NCBI GenBank assembly: GCA_005784505.1
Contig: VCAZ01000020.1
Span: 1,707,392-1,771,391, forward strand
Origin: Bagarius yarrelli
Taxonomy: Eukaryota; Chordata; Actinopteri; Siluriformes; Sisoridae
Length of the DNA: 64,000 bases
Reading direction: 5' to 3'
In this document: in pieces, positions 22,826-34,859 of the stretch
Position numbering within the stretch: position 1 is the stretch's first letter
Layout: the number at the start of each line of letters is the position of its first letter
Translations under genes and position numbers: made by a program
Notes under the pieces: generated by a model
The model's input: only the letters and a program-made list of their open reading frames with translations
What the model was told of the DNA's origin: nothing
Databases searched by the model: none

Positions 22826-22857
22826 ATCATTAGCATTATTATTATTATTATTATTAT

Positions 22858-22889
<32 letters not shown>
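22826..22889. repeat. (ATT)n-(AGT)n microsatellite
   Basis: Compound trinucleotide array in intergenic DNA. Confidence 0.95.
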
Positions 22890-22893
<4 letters not shown>

Positions 22894-23974
22894 AAGTGCT
22901 TTTCAGCCTACAACTGCACAATTGTTTGGAATATCATCTCAAATAACAAAATGTAACTGGATAGCACACTGGCACCCACAGACCCCTATAGGATTTTTCT
23001 TTATTGTATTCAGTTTAGTTTATTATTTAAATGAAACGTAGAATGTTCACACCAAAGAACTGAAGCAAATTCTTTTGTTGTTGGGAGACAAAATACAAGT
23101 TTTGCATACTTAGGATGGAGAAAGGAATTGTACCCCCCTAATTTCAAAAGGTGCCAACATGCTAAACACCAAGATAGTCTATCTATTCATTTGTTTGCTT
23201 ATCCCTTAAGTGGTTTGTTCGAATAAGGTATACAATCAGTCTGGTCTTCGTTCAGCTTTGTGCAGAATAATGGAGGTGAGGGGCTGCCTTACTGCCAGGC
23301 CATGAAAGCTTAATTCAATTTTTGTCTTAAAACACATTTTATAACCTTCTCAAATGACCAATTAAGCAGTTTTTTTAACTTGATAACAGTGCTGAAATGG
23401 TTCGGGTTCCAGTGAGTCAAAAGCATCTCAGGTAAGTGATGAGCTGAACGTGCAGATACAGTTGCATGTGTATTTCTGGAACAGAGAAATCAGAGCAAAG
23501 TATCTTTTTCCAAGTATCTGCAAAATATAAAAGAATTGAGACAGACAGAAAAATCAACAAACGAAGCAGAAGAAATAAGAATTAATAAACAGAAATGATA
23601 AAATACTGTAGATGGGCTTTTGTCTGCAAATTTGTATCAGTTCATTAAAGTTTTAGGGTTTTGTTGAGAAAGTGTTTTCCTTAAGAGCTGAAATAGGGAC
23701 CTGAATAAAGGTGTCGCTGGTCAAGCAGGATGCAACATAAGCCATGTGTATCGACTGTGTTTAAATGAAGTGAGAAATAAGAGGTCACAGAATAAAGACA
23801 TGTACACAGGCAAAGCTTCAGAGACTGAGGAATATAAGGAATTACACTATAGATTAAATAGAAAGATAAGAGAGGGGGAAAATCCGGAAGGTTTTTTGAG
23901 TAAGAAAACTGCGTCTGCTAAAAATTTGTATTGAACTATAGGTAAATTCAATTTTATAAACTGGTCGGCGCTGT

Positions 23975-24268
23975 TTAATTTAACTTACCGTACAGCGGCC
24001 TGTTTTTTTGTACAGTATAGTCTGTTGTAAAGTCTATATTGTTTATTGCACTGTCTGTCTTGCACTGTTTGCACCAGGTTGCACACATGCACTTTATGTT
24101 GCTAAGACAATTTTACTTTTAGTCCCAAGCTCTGTGTTGTTATTGTTTTGTGTAATTCTGTGTTCTTTTTGTGTAGCACCATGGGGTCCTGGAGAAACGT
24201 TGTTTCATTTCGCTGTGTACTGCATCTGCTATATAGCTCAATAAAGCTTCTTGAACTTGAACTTAAGT
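23975..24268 (+). repeat. LINE-type 3' end (family E)
   Basis: GCACTGTCTGTCTTGCACTG, CACCATGGGGTCCTGGAG, TTTCATTTCGCTGTGTACTG and CAATAAAGC with a CTTGAA short tandem end match a common fish non-LTR element 3' end. A decayed second copy is at 38826-38915. Confidence 0.65.
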
Positions 24269-24639
24269 ATTGTTATATATGTTAAATTGCACCTAATTGC
24301 AGGTAAAGGTTAAAAAGTATTTAAGTAAAAGTACAAAATACAAAATTTTTAAAAATTATTAGTTTTTAGAAATTGATAGTTTTATAAATGATCATCAATA
24401 ATCATTAAATTAGATCAGATCCTGACAACAAAAAAAACACCCACCTTCTCATCATCTCCTTGGAGGCTGGGAGCACTTTGCTGTCTGGTCCGACCTTCTT
24501 CACTGCCTCTTCTGGACATATGCGGCCAAGGCGATCACCCGGGCGGAGAAAGTTTTGGTCTGTGTTCTGTTTCCCATTTTTTTTATAAGTCCCCCTCGGA
24601 AAGCTGTTTTATTACCTTCTTAATAGAAGAAAAAAGCTG

Positions 24640-26500
24640 CCAATGACCAGTTGGAATTTAACTAAATGCTGTATTGTCTAAATTGTTCTTTCTTTACATG
24701 GTTAATTAGCTTTAAAAAGCTGAACTGAAGACCTTCTGCCATCAGTTATGGACCGGACACAACCACATTTACCCCACATCTATTTTTCAAAGAAGGTAAA
24801 ACCAATGGAAAGCATATCTCGGCGCTAATTATACAGCCTTCTCAGTCACTGTTGCAAAAAGTTTTATGAACATTATGCAAAACCGAAATCTCGGAGGACT
24901 TAAAGCTTCGCTGCAGAACATTCAGATAATTGAATCTTATTCTAATTCAAACTTGACCTTTAGCGAACATTTTCTCTTAACAGCCTGGACACACTTATTA
25001 TCTCAGGGAAACAAAGTGTCAATCAATTCAGTCAGAGATTGGAAAGACATTTTTAAAGCAATTTGCAACAACCCTACAAACGATCGCTGGAGGTTTCCCT
25101 TCTTCAAATCATGTATGGACTTCATCGTTTCAGAATGGACGACACTGATAATGCGGGTTCTGTCTCTACTAAATATAAGACGGGTGTATGAAACACCTCT
25201 CAGCTTGTAGCCTCCAGGAACCTGTCTGTCCGTTGTGTCTGCCTCCGCAAAAAACGGAGAGATGGGCTTGTGCTTTCACTTCTCTGCGGGTGACATCTGT
25301 GCCCTCTTTCTCTTCTTTCCTTCTGTGATTTCTGACATTTGCTACCTCTCTTAAGTCATTGTCTCCTGTTTCTGCTCCAATTTCCTCTCTGACAGCATGC
25401 TGGAGGCTTTTTCTTTACTAAACTACTGAGAAAAAAAACATTGAAAACCTTAAATCCTTGATGGCCGCTCAGAGGGCTTTAACATATTTTCGGTAATGTG
25501 GTAAAAAAAAGAAAAAAGAAAGAAAGAGAAAGAGAGTGAGAGAGAGAGAGAAACTAAACTCAGTAATCAGGCATTGATCTGATAATGTGGCTGGTGTTAA
25601 TGGGTACCCCTAGAGACCTGCCTGATGAGTTGTTCTCTCTGTTTGTGTGTGTGTGCTGTTAGATTTAATCATTACACGATTAAGCTTCTTTTAAACACCA
25701 AGCTGTGCTGTGTAAAGCAATTATTTTGCAATAAGATGCAGTTGAGAACACTGTAAATATTTATCTCGGCACATTTTACCTGCATTTTAGATATTAAAAA
25801 TATCAGTGCATGTACCCTCAAAGTTTTTTAGGCACATTTAAACCGAACAATGCAAAAGACACTGATTATATTAGCCACAACACGTATATCAAGCTGTCAT
25901 GCTATTTGTAGCACTCCAGCAATTTAGCAATATGTACTGAAATGGAGCTGAACTAAAAATAGTCTGAGTAGCTTTGCTGTCTCTTTCTGAAAGTACGGCC
26001 ACCTAACACATCTGATCGCCGATGCAGTTTCTCATCAGTACAGAACAGACGGTAGAAAGATAAAGAGAAAACTGTCAAGGTGAGTGTTGAGGAACATTTG
26101 ATCTTATTGATTAATGGCGAGCTGACCACACAGAAGGGCTCATTAATACTTTACCCCACAGGGGGCCGTCGGTAGCCATGTCAACAACCAGGAATGAGGA
26201 TCGCAATGTTTTGTGTTCTACAACAGAATTTTTTCACTTATATATAACTGGCTTAATACTTCAGATCCTGCCATGCGTCCATTCCCAATTAGCCACAAGT
26301 AGGAAGTGTTTTGGTACACACTTCTGACTGAGTAAAAACAAGCAAGCCTAAAAATATCTAGCATTTAATTAGCAGTAACAAACGGAATTCAAGTTATCTG
26401 GTATTGTACATCACGGACATGGATTATTAAGGATGTCATCCACATAACAAACATTGATCTATTTATTAATATTTGCATTGCGGAGAAATGACACATCTGT
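24640..26500. promoter_or_regulatory. Repeat-free block, candidate conserved regulatory DNA
   Basis: About 1.9 kb with only one short GA run (25510-25553), no SINE and no transposon, unlike its surroundings. It is rich in homeodomain-like TAAT/ATTA cores (for example GCGCTAATTATACAG). A 114-codon frame at 24866-25210 has no recognisable domain, no convincing splice sites and ordinary composition, so non-coding conservation is more likely than a gene. This is inference; conservation could not be tested. Confidence 0.3.
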
Positions 26501-26580
26501 TTTAAAGGTCTCATAGGAAGCAACATGCACTTTTATGCACAGTTGTTTAAACTGAAATGTGTGTTGGCGGTGTGTGTGTG

Positions 26581-26777
26581 TACATTTACATTTGCAGCAT
26601 TTGGCAGACGTTCTTATCCAGAGCGACTTACATTTATCTCATTTATACAACTGAGCAATTGGGGGTTAAGGGCCTTGCTCAGGTGCCCAGCGGTGATGGC
26701 CTGGTGGAGCTGGGAATTGAACCCACAATCTTCTGGTTGGTAGTCCAACACCTTAACCATGAGCCACCACTTCCCCA
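26581..26777 (-). repeat. V-SINE copy, well preserved
   Basis: Complement of tail (GCATTTGGCAGACG, CCAGAGCGACTTACATTTAT), body (GAGCAATTGGGGGTTAAGGG) and box B (GGGAATTGAACCC). Confidence 0.9.
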
Positions 26778-26929
26778 CAAACACACTATAATGAAATCTT
26801 GTAAATAATTTTTTCTTTTTCCAAATCAAGCTTTTTTTCAGATGCTTGTTTTTGTGATGTCACACGGACCAACGTCGCACCTATGATGGTTGATTGAGGT
26901 TTTAGCAGAGACATGCCATGTGAGCAGTG

Positions 26930-26931
<2 letters not shown>

Positions 26932-26966
<35 letters not shown>

Positions 26967-27080
26967 ATAGCTTTTTTTTTTTTTTTATTTATTTATTTTT
27001 TTTTTTATTTTTTTTTTTTTTTCTTTTTGGTTCTAGCTCAAACACTGCATTTTGGGCTGGAATTTTTTTTTTTTTTTTAA
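26932..27080. repeat. (TA)n and poly(T) low-complexity block
   Basis: A TA run (26932-26963) is followed by long T tracts. Open frames here (Phe/Leu/Lys repeats) are artefacts. Confidence 0.95.
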
Positions 27081-27880
27081 TGAGTGGGATTGGGATCAAT
27101 CCAACCTGGCAACACTGGCCCAAGTGATTGTTTCGATGCTGCAGCAAGACGAATTTGTGCAGCAGTCCAACTCTTTTATTATGAATACAAAATATTGGCA
27201 AAAAACGAATGAAACTTTAAACTGGAATAAACGTTGTGACTCTAAAGAATCGAAAAGATTCCATAGCGAATACATGCAACAAAATATGATCGTGATGGAG
27301 AGGCAGGTGCTCTGGTTGGTAGAGGAACCTGGTATGGCCGTGACAACAATTCTTAATTGCATGTTTATAATAAACAGTGCATTAAGGTGATGGTGTGTAA
27401 CAGTGTCTATTAATGATTTATATGTCTTTTTTATTTTAAATGATTTTAAATGGTTTTGGAGCCCCAAAGAACAGAGGGATGGGGTGAGCAGAGCTCATTA
27501 GCATTTAAAGCATTTAAAGCAAAATTGTATTATAGAATTTGCATGAAGACCCTAAAGAATCATTTTAACTTGTGGAATAATGGCCATCTGATGACTCCTT
27601 TAAAAAAAGCTTGACCCAGAAACTTTGAACTACCATTCAAAGTTTGCTGATGCTCTTTATGAAGGATTTTAAATCATGATCAATCCTACCTCCAACCCAA
27701 GTGAGAAAACAAATTTACAGCAAAATAAAAAAAAAATTAAAAACACAGGAACATAGGGAAAGGTTGTATTTTTTTAATCGCATTTAATAGTAGCTACTGT
27801 TCATGTTGGTTTAATATATGATGGGTCCCTACTAGGGACCCATATATGTATTAAGCTGATTTCTGAACAGGGAGATGGAA
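27081..27880. other. Intergenic DNA, no gene seen
   Basis: Unique sequence. The frame at 27052-27390 starts inside poly(T) and encodes nothing recognisable. Confidence 0.45.
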
Positions 27881-27939
27881 TAGGGGTTTGCTCCTTTCCT
27901 CTCCACGCATCTCCCGGTATAACACCACTTCCGGGATTG

Positions 27940-28075
27940 ATGCCCTTTCCCCCCTCCAGGGGCGCTGTATCATAGCTGACCCTGCGCTCTGACCCCAACT
28001 TACTAAGATGGGATATGCGAAAAATGCATTTCATTGGCTCTGTACACGTACCTTGCACAATGACAATGAATTGAA

Positions 28076-28104
<29 letters not shown>
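27940..28104 (+). repeat. Family C SINE with (ATT)n tail
   Basis: GGGGCGCTGTATCATAGCTG, AAGATGGGATATGCG, CATTTCATTGGCTCTGTAC and ACCTTGCACAATGACAAT are followed by an (ATT)n tail at 28077-28104. The upstream boundary may extend to about 27880. Confidence 0.85.
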
Positions 28105-28106
<2 letters not shown>

Positions 28107-28611
28107 ATTCATATGTTCTTAAGCAGAACCAGTGTGGCAGATTTAATATTTAATTGTGAGTGTAATTTTTTAATATTTACATCACTTCTAGTTTATTCAC
28201 TTCTAGTCATTCTATCGGCCTTGCTTCATCAGTAAGAAATAACTACAGCTTCAGCAGCATGTTTTAGTTTAGTGACAAGTGGAAAGCCTTTCAAAGGGAG
28301 GCAGAAAGCAGCGGACAAGTAAAAAGGAAAAAAATGACAGACCAGAAACTGAGGAAAAATAGAACAGGAAGCACAGGTAATGACAAGAGAGGAGACAAAG
28401 AGAAATTACATATAATCAGACATAAATCATAAGAGGAAGAAAAGAATCATGGATTGATGATAAAGACGAAAAAGATAAATAACAGTAACAGAATATTAAG
28501 AAAAGTCTAAAAAGAATCGTGTTTCTGCACAAGATATTTATTAAAGATATTAAGATTTGGCATACCTGTGGAATAACAGTTAGTTTAAAGCAACAAGTGA
28601 CAATTGCGAAT

Positions 28612-28775
28612 AGAGGGCTAAGGCACCAGCTGGGGCACCGGCATTCACATGCACTGCTGTGCTCTGGCATCTCTGGCTCAAGTCTGGCCCAGGTACCCCA
28701 GGTCCCACTAACCATTCCTTACACCCCACCTTCTTCCTGACCTATCAATTGAGGCAAAAATGCCCCTATAAAATT
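28612..28775 (+). repeat. Family D SINE-like repeat, copy 1
   Basis: GTGCTCTGGCATCTCTGGCTC, then CCTATCAATTGAGGC and AAAAATGCC, match in order the copy at 38245-38380 (GTGCTCAGGCGACCC ... TATCAATAAAGGC). Confidence 0.45.
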
Positions 28776-29060
28776 AAGCCAGAGGGAATTATAGCAGGGG
28801 CAAAACTCCCGATAATGTTATAAGTAAGAAATCCCAAAATGAGGCAGACTCAATAGGGTTCAGATGGTTCTTCTTTATCACTGCGGGCTATGCGGTCAAA
28901 AAGTGTAACTGTGCAACCAGGATGTTCATCTTAGTTACAACATGTCTGTCCTCAAGTCATCAACTGCTGAATATTTCGGATTAAAGCTGAGCGTAGCAAT
29001 TGCAGTCCAAAGCCATCTTCATGGTTCTAAATGGTACCACACACAACATTCTTACGTATC

Positions 29061-29459
29061 TGTCAAGGACACGCCAGGCTCAGCCACGCTTCCCTGTTCA
29101 CAAGTTAATTACACGCACCTGATGTTCATTACTCGAGCTCACTCACACACCCATTTAAGCAGCTCTCTCACCTAGATTCAGTGTCTGGTTCTACTCGTTG
29201 GAAGAACTCACATGTCGCTTTATGGTTAAGGTCTTTCCAGACTTCTAAGTCCGTTAATATCAAAGAGTTTCAGACTCTAAGACTGCCTGTGTCCCCAGAG
29301 GCTTTCCAGCGGCTCTGGGTAATCCTTTGTTCTCAAAGATTCTCGTTTGCTTTAAAAACTCTAAATTCTCTGATATTCTACGTTCAACTTTTGTTACTCA
29401 CTTCTGTGAATAAACTGGTCTTTTACTGTCCCGTTGTCCCAAATCTACTTCCTGTTACA
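29061..29459 (+). mobile_element. Solo LTR of an LTR retrotransposon
   Basis: A 399-bp segment begins TGTCAAGG and ends CTGTTACA (TG...CA). It is flanked by a perfect 5-bp duplication GTATC (29056-29060 and 29460-29464), the mark of integrase-mediated insertion. It carries an internal AATAAA (in GTGAATAAACTGG, near 29407-29414), fitting an LTR read on the plus strand. No internal coding region or second LTR is present, so recombination between LTRs probably removed the body. The superfamily (Gypsy most likely in fish) is inferred. Confidence 0.75.
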
Positions 29460-29564
29460 GTATCACTATGCTGTCTATTTATTAAATGACTCAAAAACTC
29501 TCACTCTTTTCTTTTATCACATCCACTATACCTATATGATCAGCTTATTACAATCATCTCATAG

Positions 29565-29760
29565 ATTACATTTATATTTTTAGCATTATAACAGCCGCAC
29601 TTATCCAGATCGACTTACATTTACTTGCATATTTTGTATCCAACTGAGCAGTTAATGAGTAAGGGCCTTGCTCAGGGGCCAGCAATAAAAGCTTGGTGGG
29701 CCAGGAATTGAACCCACAATTTTCTGATTAGCAGTCCACTAAGCTACCAATTTACCCATA
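29565..29760 (-). repeat. V-SINE copy, diverged
   Basis: CCAACTGAGCAGTTAATGAG, GGGCCTTGCTCAGGGGCC and GGAATTGAACCCACAATTT; the V-tail region is degraded. Confidence 0.8.
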
Positions 29761-29769
29761 TTAACATAA

Positions 29770-31440
29770 AATATTCTCAAGCAAACAGTTTTTATTATTG
29801 AGTTATTTTAGCTATAAATAAAGTGCTGTAGGTCTACTTGACTTTTACCCAATAGAGCTGCTCCAGGTAGCCAGAAAGGTGGAAATGAAAGCTGTGAGAA
29901 AGGGATATGCTCTATCTACTCCAAAAACTTCTGGGAAAACCTACAACAGGCAAACCAGTGCATTTCTGTCTTACACTCAAAATAGTTAAATATTTCAATT
30001 TTTGTTCTAATACTTTGAAATGCTTTGCTCTTCCTTCCAGTGGGCTGGAACATTAGCCTAGCTTTAGACTAGCTTTTTTTGTTTTATAGGCAGTGTCTAT
30101 GCTATATCATATTAAAAGTCTTTATTGAGAGAAAGTTCTAATATTCATTGCAGCTCTAGACACTGCAGTGAAATAGTGACTGACATAATAAACAATTCTA
30201 AATAGCCAGTATGTGACCTACTGTAGAAACAAAGACTAAAACAAAGAATAATTAAAAGATTAAAAAAAGAAACAAAAGAGCATTTTTTTTTTTTCATTCA
30301 AGAACCAGGATAATAGTTTATTATTATGTAGAGCAGAGCTGGCCCAAGGCATAAGTAAACTAAGCGGCTGCTTTGTGCCCCATGTCATCTGATCTCATTT
30401 AACTGATTTTATGCTTGAATCACTATCAAAATCTCTCAGTTCAACTAGAAAAAAAAATATGCACATGATTCAGTCAAGTTTTAAAAGATGAATTATTTCT
30501 TTATTATATCATTAATAATTTGCCATAAACATAAACTCACTAGTTGCATTATACAGTATTGTATATGCGACTGTATATTATATAGAAATATTAGTTATAA
30601 TATCTTATATATATATATTACTGTCTATCGAAGCTTGTTAGTAATTTTCCATCACTGTTATCTAATATAACTGGTATAATTTAATGACTGGATATTGTTA
30701 ACTAATCTATAGGTCTAATTAATTTAGTAGAATTATTGTAGGACTGGTTAGACCTTTATTTAAAAAAAAACTTTTAAGAAGAAAGACCTTATTGTGGAAA
30801 GCAATGCGTATATATTTTTCCAGTTGTTTAGTGTTTGTAAAGAGTAGTAAATGTTCGTTTTTCTTCGTTTGGCACAGTTATGCCTGTAAAAAATGTACAG
30901 GTCATCTCGGGTTCAGCTACACCTCAAGGTAGATTTGTTGTAACGTTCATCCTCGACAGTATAACCTCCATTTGTCATCCGATGTCAATTTCTTTTAACT
31001 ATGGACCTTGGTTTTTTCGTGTTTTTTTTACTTTATTTATTTAATTGATATTAAATATTTCATCCAGGATGTGTTGACAGTATAATAAAGAAATAATAGC
31101 AAACATCAAACAATAACATTAATGACAAATGTTTATTCCAGGAAAAATTTTGGTGAAATTATGTGATCTTTTATCCTCCTGGTGTTTTTTTTTTTTGGTT
31201 GGTTAAGTTACAAATTCACAAATCTTCATTCAGCTTCATAGGATACAATAAACAGTTATGTACAATAGATATTTGGGGGGTGTTTATAATAATTATAGTA
31301 ATAACATTTTTGTAAAAATAAGTTAGCTCAAATTTGTAGAAAATAAGCTACAGTTTTAATTAAAGGTCTGGAAAACATATATAATAATAAAAAATTACCA
31401 AGAACCAAAGTCCATAAGGAAAACAAAAGCTTTAAATAAT
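29770..31440. other. AT-rich intergenic DNA downstream of rprml
   Basis: A GAGCTGGCCCAAGGCATAAG piece at about 30335 hints at an old repeat. Otherwise no repeat or gene was recognised. Confidence 0.4.
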
Positions 31441-31459
31441 TGAAGCAACACTGAAAAGT

Positions 31460-31469
31460 TTTATTTATT
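31460..31469 (-). terminator. Poly(A) signal of rprml
   Basis: Two overlapping AATAAA hexamers on the minus strand, about 650 bp past the rprml stop codon. Confidence 0.6.
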
Positions 31470-32119
31470 GACTTCAAGTTTCATCGTTCTGTACAAAAAA
31501 AAAATAGTTCATGCAGCAGCACTGACGTTTCATTAGAAAGTGCAAGACAGGAAAATCAGAGAGAGAATCGCATATGCTGCATCTCCAGCAAAGAACCCAC
31601 GGACTCGTAGGAAAACGTGCATATATTGATAGTTAACATTATTTTCTCCATACGTGCGAAAAAAACATCTTTGGAAAAGAAAAACAAACACACACACACA
31701 CACACATGGTGCAGATGCATAGACTACATTTACTCCATTCAGCTGCATGCATTTCGGAAGTTTTAGTATAGTTCTCTTGTTGCACTTGAGGTAAAAGACG
31801 TGTAAACATTTTTTACTGTAAAAATCACATCCCGAATGCAACAAATTGGCTCGAATATCAATTGTAACACCTTAAAGTAAACAATATTAATAAACATTAA
31901 TAAACGTCGATACATTCTACATATTTTCAGCGTGCAAATGTCATGTCTTGGACAGTTACTGTAATAAAAGAGACTTTTTTTTAAGACACTTGAAAGTCTC
32001 GTTTCGATTTTTCTCGACAAACGAACGAATTGCATATCCTCGAGTTGCACAACATAAAACAAGGCGCGCGGCAATCCTCCGCCCGGACTGAACAGTTTTG
32101 GTTCTCGCGCTCGGTGCTG

Positions 32120-32458
32120 TTACCCGAGTCCGATCATTACCGCCTCGACGTCTTTAGACGGCCGCCGCTCTTTCACCAAAAAGTTGATCATGCTCTCAGA
32201 CTTGATCATGAGGTTGCAGCCGAGAAAGAAGATGCCAAAGACGACTGTGAGCGACAGAACGCACAGCACCGCGATCTGCACGGCGCGCGTCACGAACAAC
32301 TTGCGCTCATCCGGTTCGAGCACCAGAGATCCTCCACCGGCACTGGCACCACCATCGCTCGCGCTTACCTCGTCCACCAGCGTGCCTGCGAGATGCTGAC
32401 TGCTGTTCAGCAAAGCGCCGTGCGCAAACAGAGTGCTGTTAAAGATCGTCGCGTTCAT
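32120..32458 (-). CDS. rprml: Reprimo-like protein (Rprml), intronless
   Basis: Reprimo-family proteins are small single-pass membrane proteins; reprimo itself is a p53-induced mediator of G2 arrest, and the role of Rprml is less well known. The frame gives 112 residues with no intron, as in other family members. The N-terminal ectodomain has three N-glycosylation sequons (N2, N7, N18). PDER at 49-52 leads into the membrane segment at about 59-84, whose core VLCVLSLTVVFGIFFLGCNL is the family hallmark. The cytoplasmic tail has IKSESMINFLV and RRPSKDVEAV. The start MNAT, LVKERRPSKDV and the ending IGLG are closer to human RPRML (MNAT..., ending LGLY) than to RPRM. Human RPRML sits near ITGB3 on 17q21.32, also in divergent orientation, which supports this assignment over rprma or rprmb. 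The GC-rich coding region stands out from the AT-rich flanks. Confidence 0.92.
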   Translation of the reverse strand: MNATIFNSTLFAHGALLNSSQHLAGTLVDEVSASDGGASAGGGSLVLEPDERKLFVTRAVQIAVLCVLSLTVVFGIFFLGCNLMIKSESMINFLVKERRPSKDVEAVMIGLG

Positions 32459-32725
32459 GGTGAGTCACAGATCCAGATGAGTCGCTCAGTCATGCAGATG
32501 TTCACCCGAGGACTAGTTTGCGCGCTTTCTTCTACTTCTGGCGTGTGGGGAAAAAAAGTCTAGTCGATTAGTTATGAACTTTTATCTTGTAGCACAGACG
32601 CAGAAAGTCCCACTGTGTCCTCCGGTGGCGCATTCAAATGGAGTGAAGAGGACGATGGTGCGTAAAGGCGCGGGAAACTAGTGAAACTGCGCACTTTGTG
32701 GACATCATATAGTCTCATAGCCTCA

Positions 32726-32727
<2 letters not shown>

Positions 32728-32782
<55 letters not shown>

Positions 32783-32788
32783 TGTGTA
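32728..32788. repeat. (TG)n-(AG)n microsatellite upstream of rprml
   Basis: A TG run then an AG run, about 270 bp upstream of the rprml start codon, in its 5' UTR or promoter. Confidence 0.96.
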
Positions 32789-33147
32789 TAAGGGGGGGGA
32801 GGTGAGAACCTGAGAAAGCCAATTTTTGTTCTAATGAGACAGAGACCCATCAGTCCATTAAAAAGCACTATAGAGTCTCAACCCCCTTAAGAGGGGAATT
32901 AGACTGTCCATGTCTCTGTCACTTCTGCAGTAACTCCAAGCTACAACATTTGTGCCATCACTACAGTAGGTCTTCACACGAATGTCACATAACATCATTC
33001 AAGAAACAAGAGATTTTACAGTGTGGTACATTCTTTAATTACTGACATTAAAATAAGAGATTTTAATTTCTCTAACAAAATAATTAAATCATAAGTTTTT
33101 GGTGAAATTTTTAAAGGCTTAAATAATTTCCTTTTTTGGAACTAAAG

Positions 33148-33440
33148 ACAGACATGCAGACAGACTGACAGACAGATTGACAGATGAACATATTGACAGA
33201 TTGACAGACAGCCTGACAGCCTGATAGACAAATTGACAGACAGACAGACAGATTGACTGACAGACAGACTGACAGGCAGACTGACAGACTGATAGACAAT
33301 CTGACAGACATATTGAAAGACAGACAAATTGACTGACAGACAGACTGACAGCCTGACAGACAAAAACTGACAGGCAGATTGACTGACAGGCAGACTGATT
33401 GACAGACAAATAGACTGACAGCCTGACAGACACATTGACA
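33148..33440. repeat. Degenerate GACA/GACT minisatellite
   Basis: About 290 bp of 4-bp and 8-bp units (GACAGACA, GACAGACT, GACAGATT) with many variants. The minus-strand frames through it (Ser/Val/Cys/Leu/Gln repeats) are artefacts. Confidence 0.95.
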
Positions 33441-34266
33441 AAATAAAAAAAAGTGGACAAATCAAAAGTTCAAGTTATCTCAACTATCAGTTAGTGTCAG
33501 GATTAAATATGGGCAGCTCGTGTCACACACACTACAGTTTAGTGACTGTCCGGGCATCTTGATAGATTCGTGTTTATATAGATTCAGTCAGCAAATCAGT
33601 CAGCAAAGTTTCCTTCTGCTGGTGAAAAATTACTCATTTTTTTACTGCAGAATTTCAGAGTAGGCGAGAACCACTCTAATATTATCTGACACAGTTGTCA
33701 TTTAAACATCTTGCATCATGGCTATTTCTCAATGAACATCACTGTCTAGTCTCCTGAGGCCTTTGCAGTTGACAAAATGTGTCGAAATGTCGCAGAGGTT
33801 AGAAGCTCTTTGATTATTTACACAGTGGAACCATTGTGTTATTGCATGAAGCCCAAGAAAGCCGTCAGAGAGGATTCTGTTAAGCAGCATGCAGGTGTGT
33901 GGTGGTGGGAAAATGTCAACCTGACAGGGAAAGTACCAGAAAGAACAGGCCGCGATAATTAAGAAACAAAAAAAGGCAATATTTACATAACAGTGCAAAC
34001 TTTTCCTGTTAAAAAATATAGATGCCTGAATTGTTTTAGAAACTGGATTAACTGTCAATTTTTTTACTATATTGTGTCTATGTAATTCATTCAGCATCCA
34101 GCTGATAGTGTGTGTATACATGTTTTTTTAACTTAAATAAGTAAGCAAAGAAAATTCCACTCTGTCTGGAAAGTATCTAATTTAGCATTTTTCAAAATAA
34201 CATCTGGTTCACTGAATAGATCATTTTCAGCAAATTCTTTATATTAAACAGTTTTAAACAGAAGTT

Positions 34267-34548
34267 ATTCGCTTATTCCCTAATTCGGGGTCACATGGAT
34301 CTGATGGAGTCTATCCCAGCTGTCTCTGAAAGGGTGAAAGGCAGGAAAGTTACACCATGGGCAGGTCATCAGTCCATCACACACACTCACTCCTATGGGC
34401 AATTTAGAATCACCAATCATTGTGAAGTACATGTTTTTGGACTGTGGGAGGAAACCAGAGTACAGTGAAAAGGTCCTGCCCGAGAATCGAACCCAGGAAC
34501 TTTTTGCTGTGAGGCAACAATGCTAACCATTGAGCCACCGTGCTGCCC
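34267..34548 (-). repeat. Family B SINE, nearly full length
   Basis: On the minus strand: head GGTGGCTCAATGGTTAGCA, box B GGTTCGATTCTCGG, ACAGTCCAAAAACATGTA and tail sequence GACCCCGAATTAGGGAAT. Confidence 0.88.
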
Positions 34549-34665
34549 TAAAATAAATTAAACATCATATTTATACTACTTGACTAGTAATTTTTGTACC
34601 ATAGTTAGACAAAAATGTTTCAGAACATCAGACAGTTTGGGCTGTTGTATTTATGTGGTATGGGA

Positions 34666-34846
34666 AAGTGGTAGCTTAGCGGTTAAGGTGTTGGACTGTA
34701 AATTGGAAAATCGGGGTTTGATTCCCAGCACCACCAAGCTGCCACCACTGGGCCCCTGAGCAGGGTCCTTAACCCCCAAATGCTCAGTAGTAGATAAATA
34801 TAAGTTGCCTTGGATAAAGGTGTCTGCTAAATGTCGTAAATGTAGT
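34666..34846 (+). repeat. V-SINE copy
   Basis: GGTAGCTTAGCGGTTAAGG, GGGGTTTGATTCCCAGCACC, CTGGGCCCCTGAGCAGGG and GTGTCTGCTAAATG in order. Confidence 0.9.
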
Positions 34847-34859
34847 AAGTTTTTCTGCC

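Noticed and set aside
24866..25210. 114-residue frame as a novel gene
   Set aside because: No recognisable domain, no clear splice sites or promoter. The open length is compatible with chance, and it lies in a block that looks regulatory.
33111..33465. Cys/Ser/Val/Leu-rich repeat proteins
   Set aside because: Translation of the GACA/GACT minisatellite; all frames stay open because of the 4-bp unit.
34267..34548. tRNA gene suggested by A and B box matches (here and in other SINE heads)
   Set aside because: The promoter boxes belong to SINE heads; flanking SINE bodies and tails follow, and no cloverleaf with a proper anticodon arm was evident.
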